Assembly: GCF_036373705.1 (NCBI RefSeq)
Contig: NC_089850.1
Coordinates: 18,085,256 to 18,149,255, forward strand
Source of the DNA: Amia ocellicauda
Lineage: Eukaryota; Chordata; Actinopteri; Amiiformes; Amiidae
Length of the DNA stretch: 64,000 bases
Direction of reading: 5' to 3'
The position numbers and the translations under genes are program-made. The notes beneath the pieces are model-generated. The model was not told the DNA's origin. It saw only the letters and a list, made by a program, of their open reading frames with translations, and searched no databases. This document shows positions 58,031 through 64,000 of the stretch, in pieces (within the stretch, counting starts at the first letter, position 1; each line of letters opens with the position of its first letter).

Positions 58031-60739
58031 GGCCCGCAGCGCGATTAAGTACCAGCTCTGTGCCCAGTACAATTAACCCCGTCACCTGATTAAACAAGTG
58101 CATGTACGTTATGTAAATTTACCAGCTTTGCTAGCATGTAATCCAGGAAGGTTCTTCTAATCTATTGTCTCTGTTTATGTGCACAGTTGCTGAGCCTCAG
58201 AAATAATAAAAAAGGTCAAAAGGGTTAGACGTTCCAAGTTGGTCACTATTACAGATTATTTGAGGAAGGCAATCTAATTTTAATGAAGTAGGATGTAAAC
58301 AGTTGTGCGGCTAAATTCCTATTCAGCTAAAGCAGCAGTTTTGCTGCACACTTAACTGTACATGTAAGAAAAGCAAGTGAAGGCAATGTCAGCACCATGA
58401 GAAGGGGTCAGGAGGCTACTTATAATGATCACATTATACCAGGAGGTCAGAGGATATTGCACGGTGCGTGGGGGGTTATTGGTGGTCTCTGATCAAAGGA
58501 TTCATATTTCAAAGGGCAGCCTTTCCTAAAATAATTGTGCCCTCTGCTGGTAATGTGAAATAATACAAGAAAGAGTCTGAGAGGCTAGTGTGAAAGTGCC
58601 CATGATTCAGCACAGTGGATAAGCCATTGAGGTTTACTTGTCTATAGACCCCATCCCGCCACGCACACACTTTCTGGTCTTACAATTAATGCACTCACTC
58701 CAAACTGAGACTTGGCTCAAGGTGACAAAGTGAAAAGCTGACTGATCTGAGCTGATCAGAACTTCACTTGGGCAACAGATGGATATGTTATGTTTAATCA
58801 TTAAAACTTTGTTCTTTTGTGAATACAGGTGATAAGGTAATGATATTTTAGAAATTCATCCCTTCACATTGGTAAAAAATAATAGCAAAATATAAAACAC
58901 ACAAATACACTATTTAAGTACCATGATTACATGTGCATTAGGGTGCTGGGGAATGAGATCATGGTGCAGATCAAAGGTGTCAGTTCTATTTTTCTAAATA
59001 TATACGAGTAGCAGCTCTTTTTATAGTAACTTACTGATCACGATTAGCCTAATGGTAACTTTGAGATTATACTTTTCAGATCAATTCTGCAGACAATATT
59101 GTGTGAGAACTCTCCGCTACACCGAGCAGCCCCCTGGATAACCTTGAAAAGAGGTGTGAATGGCGCCCTATTTTAGGACATTATGACTCTGCCCTTCCCC
59201 CGCCCGAAACACCAGAGAGTCACCCTGCATTGCAATAGCTCAGTGGAAAAAGCACCTTGTTTTCTAATTCACCAGCAGAAGCATAATTTCATTAAATCCA
59301 ATCTCCGACTGCAGCCCGTGTGACACGACATGTTTCACAAACACCTTCGTAATGATGCATAATACCTGAGGGCCCATCACAGAACAAAGCCATCCAAACA
59401 ACCTTAGGCCAAGAAACTAACTGTACACTCCGGTGTGGGAGGACAGAAATGACATCAGGTCTACATATTCATCTGTGCCTCCTGTCCTGTGCTGCTCAGG
59501 TGGCTGGTAGCCCTCACGTCTAATGTCTGGCATGACAACAAAGCAATCAGAACTGATTTGCTCTCCGAGAGAAAAGATTATTATTACATGTAGATCCCCC
59601 TTTTGTCATTACCATTTCAATTTGGGAACAGATAATAAGAACCCTTGGTACTTATGAGCATCAGCTAGATTTAAAAATGCAAGGGGCAAAAAAATGTCTC
59701 ATGTCATTCCTGCAGGGGAAGATAATAATAATAAGAAGGATGATAATAAGAATAAGAATAATATGTCCATAGTTTAAAGTTGTTCTTAAACTGGGGAAAT
59801 TACATTGCACCGTCAGAAGTGGCCCCAACTTTACAGCTAGCGTATGATTTGAGACAAATAAATCACGGCACATGCATAATTATCACTACAAGATGTAAAA
59901 AAATTAATTACCAAGAAAGTGCATACATAATGAATTGCACCTCTGAGTACTTCATTCTCCTATTTAATAATGCAAGCATGAAATGGGTTTTTGCATTACA
60001 ATTTTTATGTATGTATTTATTTATTTATTTACAGCGCACAATTCATTGAGAAGCATTTCAAGTCAAGCTCCATCCTGGGTTCATAAACTCAGCAAGTAGC
60101 TGCTCTGCATATACATTTCCTACATCCCTGTGCACTGCCTGAGTGGGGATGAATAGTAATGGATGCAATGGGCATATTAAAATAAAGAAAAGTAATATCA
60201 AAGATTTTTTTTCATCCTTCTTGACATTAAATGTGAAAATCCGGAAGGATACGGAGAGCCTTTTTTCTTCCTTTCTTTTTTTAATGTGCAATTAGTTTGA
60301 ACTGTTTTCCCTTTGTATCTTTTTAAGCTTCTGGAGCAAAGGGAATGGCAATCATTTTAAATTGGATTTCCCAGTTTAATAATCCTCAAGGAATTATAAA
60401 AACGCATTTGTACGCTACCTCCAACTCCACCCTACCCTCTCTCCATGATGGGAAATTCAGTACTCTGGATAAATAGATTTTAAAATATACAAATTAAGTT
60501 TTAAATGTATTACGGGCACTATTTGATACGCATTGAAATACATGAAATATAGCTCCCTAATTCCTAGGAATTACAGATGGAAATGTTATGATTTCATAAG
60601 TATTCAAACCAGTTGGTGTGGTGAACCTATATTGATTCAGGTGCACAGAATGACCTTAACAAGCCACACAATTAGTTGAATGGCTTCTGTCTCTGTGCAA
60701 TAATAGTGATCCTCATGATTTCAGAATAAAAGCACCCGT
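58031..60739 (+). other. Intergenic region downstream of the riox1 promoter
   Basis: 2.7 kb of AT-rich DNA with an (AATA/AAG)-rich low-complexity patch near 59720-59765. No exon or RNA gene supported. Confidence 0.5.
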
Positions 60740-61045
60740 CTCTGTGAGGTTCCTTGGTCAGGTAGTGAATTTCAAGCAAAGACTCAGCCATGAAGACCAA
60801 GGAGTTTTCAAAGCAAGTTGGGGATAAAATCATTGAAAAGCACTGAAAAGGAGATGGGTACACAAATACTGAAGTCACTGAATATCCCTGTGAGCACAGT
60901 CTAAGAAACGGTAGGTGCATTTCATCCAGACACTGGCTGCCTGTCCAAACTGAGCAGCTGGGCAAGGAGGAAACTGGTGAGGGATGCCAATGTGAGGCCA
61001 ATGACAAGTTTGAAAGAACAGCAGAGTTCAATGGCTGAGCATGGC
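60740..61045 (+). pseudogene. Second Tc1-like transposase relic
   Basis: From ATG 60790 the DNA reads MKTKEFSKQVGDKIIEKH then a stop, matching the N-terminus of fish Tc1 transposases. Further on, TCCAAACTGAGCAGCTGGGC and ACAGCAGAGTTCAATGGCTG correspond to more distal parts of the same gene type. Stops and deletions throughout; no inverted repeats found. Confidence 0.55.
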
Positions 61046-61129
61046 TGTGGAATATCCATGGAATCCATCGATATGGAATAATTGTTAAACTCTATACCAT
61101 TCACTACTGTACCAATAGATGGAACTTGA

Positions 61130-61830
61130 AAAAGACAAATGACAATCAGTTCGAACTGCAGAACTATATATATTTATTCCAACATCATCCCATATCTATC
61201 CACTGCTGGGCTCCCCAAGATGTTTCCTTTGCTTTGATCTACAACTTCTCTTTTCCATGTCACACCTGCAAAGTTTATAATATCATCTTCCCAACTTTTA
61301 TGTGGTCGTCTTCTAGGTCTTTTTCATCTCTTGGTATCCATTCAGTAACTTCCTTTGTCCATCTTTGATCTGTTCTTATTGCAGTGTGTCCGGCCCATTG
61401 CCATATTAACTCTTTCAATGATGTCACAAATTCTGGTCTGATCTCGGATTCATTATTATTTCTCCTTTGCTCCTTTGTGTCAGCCACAGATTCTGTTGGC
61501 TTTTTCTTGGAGAGAATTTGTGATAATAATGTGTTTTCTGCAAATTCTAATCTATCACCCCTTTCATTGATTCAGTTGATATCCCTTTGGATAACTATTC
61601 TCACTGCTCTGTCAGAAGGGCTGTCAAATTCAATGATGTCTTCAGTCTCCTGTGTATAATGAATCCAACACCATTCGCGTGACCATTTTTTGTGCCATTA
61701 TCAAATAAAATATGTCCACTCTTCCATTCAATTAGTTATTTTCCTTTTCTTCTAAATTCCTTAAGTCCTTAAGTCCTATAATATCTCATTTAATTTGTCT
61801 CCTTTAATTTGACCAAGTTCTTCCTCAAAT
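61130..61830 (-). mobile_element. 3' end of a decayed RTE-type LINE
   Basis: The minus-strand frame at 61487-61275 includes WQWAGHTAIRTDQRWTKEVT followed by EWIPRDEKD, the characteristic C-terminal motif of RTE/BovB-like ORF2 proteins (WAGHIAR, then VTEW-PR). Similarity continues in broken frames on both sides. It is 5'-truncated and full of stops. The extent beyond the motif is estimated. Confidence 0.6.
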
Positions 61831-62846
61831 TCTCAAAGTGGTGTTTCACTAGAGAGAGTTGGACGTAGCCAGCATCAGAAAAATATGGCAGCCTGTCTGA
61901 ACCCGGTGATGGTTTGCACCCTCTGCTGTCATGCTCTCCTGACCACTGCCTTGGTCAGTGGCAGTCCAGTTGCCAGGGACTGAGGAACGTTTATTTTGTT
62001 TCAACATCATGGACGTTTCTTATCCATACCATTGGCCAGACTGCTTGGTAAGTACCACTTTAGATAGATTTGTTAATCAGGTGTTTAACATCTCTTGAAT
62101 AAAGTTGTAATTCACTTTGCACATCCATCTAGGTATTCTCTGTTACACCGAGGTACAGTGTATTGAAGTTAGGTTAAAGGGATTACTTTTTGATAAACTA
62201 CACACAAGGGCTTCTTGTGGAAGGTTAAAGATTCATATAGATCATGACACTACAATTTTTGATGACATCATGAAGCAGAACTAATTCAATTCCTATAACT
62301 ATTATGACATCAGTGCTGTTGCCATGACTGCAGGGGTTTAAGTTAATACAGCTATAGTATTCACATATTGTTCATGCACACTTTAACATTACAGAGATCG
62401 TTTCAGCTTAACTATATACAGGTTAACTTTAACAATGGATAGTAATTATTTATCAACATCGACTAAAAGTAAGAAATACATATTCAATAAAGGTTAAAAG
62501 GTTTTAATTAATCAACCTTACATTTTTAGAAGTTGATTACTCTTATTATAAATATTTCCTTAAGCTTTCTCTATGAAACTTTGATATTTTTAACTCAAAT
62601 GATGTACATTTTCTTATATGTATTAAGTTATGTAAGTGGAAGTTTGATACTGGAATTAAAAGTATTTATCTGTAAACATACATTAACAAAATTGTAAATA
62701 TGTTCTCTCTGTACTAACACTATTTTCTTGTAAGTAAAATTGTATGAAGTCATCAGATTAGTGAATACATAAATATAAACTGGGTTTGTGTCAATACTAG
62801 TTGAAATAATTGGACAGTCATTCATTGTTTGAAGTTTCCTTCTCAG
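61831..62846 (+). other. Region upstream of the right Pim-like kinase
   Basis: 1.0 kb of AT-rich DNA. A short ATG frame at 62009-62047 (MDVSYPYHWPDCL) is followed by a good donor GTAAGT and could be a first exon, but its phase does not fit the next candidate exon. Confidence 0.35.
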
Positions 62847-64000
62847 CGAGAGAGGCTGGAGGGCAGCAGGGCCCAGTGACAGGAAAGGAGAGGAAGAAAA
62901 AGTATGGAGGGAAGAGGCAGGGAAAGGGCAAGAGAAAGACCAGCAGCCGACCTTCAGTACCGAGGAATCGGACTCTGAAGCGAAAGCGCAGGGAGAGCAG
63001 AGCTGAGGGGGACAGTGAGAAAAGGGTCAAGAGTGCGTGGTGGCCAGCACTGTCGTTCTCTGACCAAGATTCTCCTCCCAGCGCTCAACGCTGCAGCACC
63101 GACAGCCAGGAGACGGACAGCGACGGCCCTCCTCTCCACTTCCCCGCTGTCACGTCATCTGGCTGCCCAAGAAGAGGTTAGAGACGACAGATGACGTTCA
63201 CATTTGTATTAGCTCCTATTTGTATTGAAAATTAAATAACTCTGGATCTATTCAGGCACTATTATGTTACAAACAGTTACAAACAAATTAAAAATGAGTG
63301 AGCTATTCCTTCCAGAATGGGTGTCCACTGGCCATAAAAACAAACAAACAGAAATAAATAAATATACACTCGGTTTATTAATTGAAATGAGGTGAACGTA
63401 GTTTCATAAATGTGAGTGTGCAAAAATATTCCTTAGGTTTGATTTATTTGTATTAATTATTGCATTGTTGTTTTTTTTATTTCAGGTGGCAATAAAACAC
63501 ATCCCCATTAATTGGGTGACATTGATGTTTTACTGACCAGTAAATGCTTCCCATTGACAGATGGATTTGTTTTCAATCTGATGTCAGTTTAACACTCCAG
63601 AACAGGAAGAATGCAAAACCCCTCTCCTGCCTCACTGAGGATCAGATACAAACTGGAAATACAATCGTATAGTGAAATGTGCCAGTGTGTGTTTGAGACG
63701 GAGAGAAATCAGAGACAGCTCTGTCTTGCACTGAGTGGTTTATGTGCATCATTTTTCAGGCTTTTCTTCATTCAAAAAGATTCAAATGTATTAATTGTAA
63801 ATAAGTGTAGATGTAGCAATATTGCAGCTGCTCTGAAGGTTTTGATTCATGGTCTTCTAAACTGTGGCTACATTTGAAATGCTTTTATGCAGACTGTCAG
63901 GGGAAAGACAGTCAAACTGCCCAGGGAGCTGCTCCTCATGCAGAGGGTCGGGACTGACGCGGGAGTCATCCAGCTGCTGGACTTCTTTGAGCTGCCCAAC
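62847..64000 (+). CDS. Second Pim-like kinase, 5' part (3' end outside window)
   Basis: Three exons are visible. First, about 62847-63176 encodes a basic disordered region (GKERKKKYGGKRQGKGKRKT, then Ser/Asp-rich) like the variable N-terminus of fish Pim-like kinases; it has no in-frame ATG, so an upstream exon is needed. Second, 63486-63515 reads VAIKHIPINW with a TTTCAG acceptor and GTGACA donor: the beta-3 lysine exon, equivalent to PIM1 VAIKHVEKDRISDW. Third, 63893 to the window end reads TVRGKTVKLPRELLLMQRVG then GVIQLLDFFELPN, with the alpha-C Glu (LPREL). The last two join in phase and follow PIM exon borders. The exon carrying the glycine-rich ATP loop, expected between 63177 and 63485 with incoming phase 1, was not found. 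It may be lost, which would make this a pseudogene, or the gene model may differ. Same strand as the copy at the left edge. Confidence 0.7.
63177..63485 (+). other. Gap where the glycine-loop exon of the right kinase should be
   Basis: 309 bp, AT-rich with stops in all plus-strand frames; no G-x-G-x-x-G coding pattern seen. Confidence 0.5.
63516..63892 (+). other. Intron of the right Pim-like kinase
   Basis: 377 bp from donor GTGACA to the acceptor ending TTTATGCAG. An open frame at 63611-63877 has no kinase motif and is not needed for frame continuity. Confidence 0.5.

Noticed and set aside
62009-62047. Possible first coding exon MDVSYPYHWPDCL followed by GTAAGT
   Set aside because: Ends in phase 0 while the next candidate exon needs one incoming base; joining them gives an early stop.

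Overview
The window is nuclear DNA of a ray-finned fish. Genes are split by long GT-AG introns, CpG-rich promoters carry CRE and CCAAT boxes, and the introns are full of Tc1/mariner, pogo and hAT transposons, (TA)n tracts and old LINE tails. Fish-type Pim-like kinase genes lie at both edges. A single unduplicated fez2, a roughly 20 kb first intron and a SINE-like tail also known from non-teleost fish hint at an early-branching lineage such as a holostean or sturgeon, but that placement is weak.

Layout. (1) 1-1074: the last three exons of a Pim-like Ser/Thr kinase on the plus strand, cut by the window edge. (2) 1.4-3.3 kb: a graveyard of hAT and Tc1 fragments. (3) 3.4-42.0 kb: fez2 (zygin-2, a kinesin-1 cargo adaptor), nine coding exons that join in frame to a 397-residue protein. 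Its first intron holds a decayed Tc1-like element split by an intact DD36E Tc1/mariner element, and a 2.1 kb pogo-like element that itself contains a hAT MITE. (4) 47.5-50.2 kb: a small secreted two-EF-hand gene of the MCFD2/CGREF1 type, four coding exons, 151 residues. (5) 50.7-57.9 kb, minus strand and tail-to-tail with (4): riox1 (NO66), a JmjC ribosomal oxygenase with 15 coding exons and 581 residues. (6) 58-62.8 kb: gene-poor DNA with Tc1 and RTE-type LINE relics. (7) 62.8-64.0 kb: the 5' part of a second Pim-like kinase, same strand as the first and cut by the right edge.

The genes do not form an operon-like system. They are independent housekeeping or signalling genes bracketed by two members of a lineage-expanded kinase family. 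The most notable points are the nested, apparently intact DD36E transposon inside a dead element with DD38E spacing, the multi-exon riox1 with one GC-AG intron (the human gene is intronless), the FEZ1-like first exon of fez2, and the apparent absence of the glycine-loop exon from the right-hand kinase. No RNA gene, CRISPR array or prokaryote-type defence system was seen. All exon boundaries come from reading splice sites and frame by eye.
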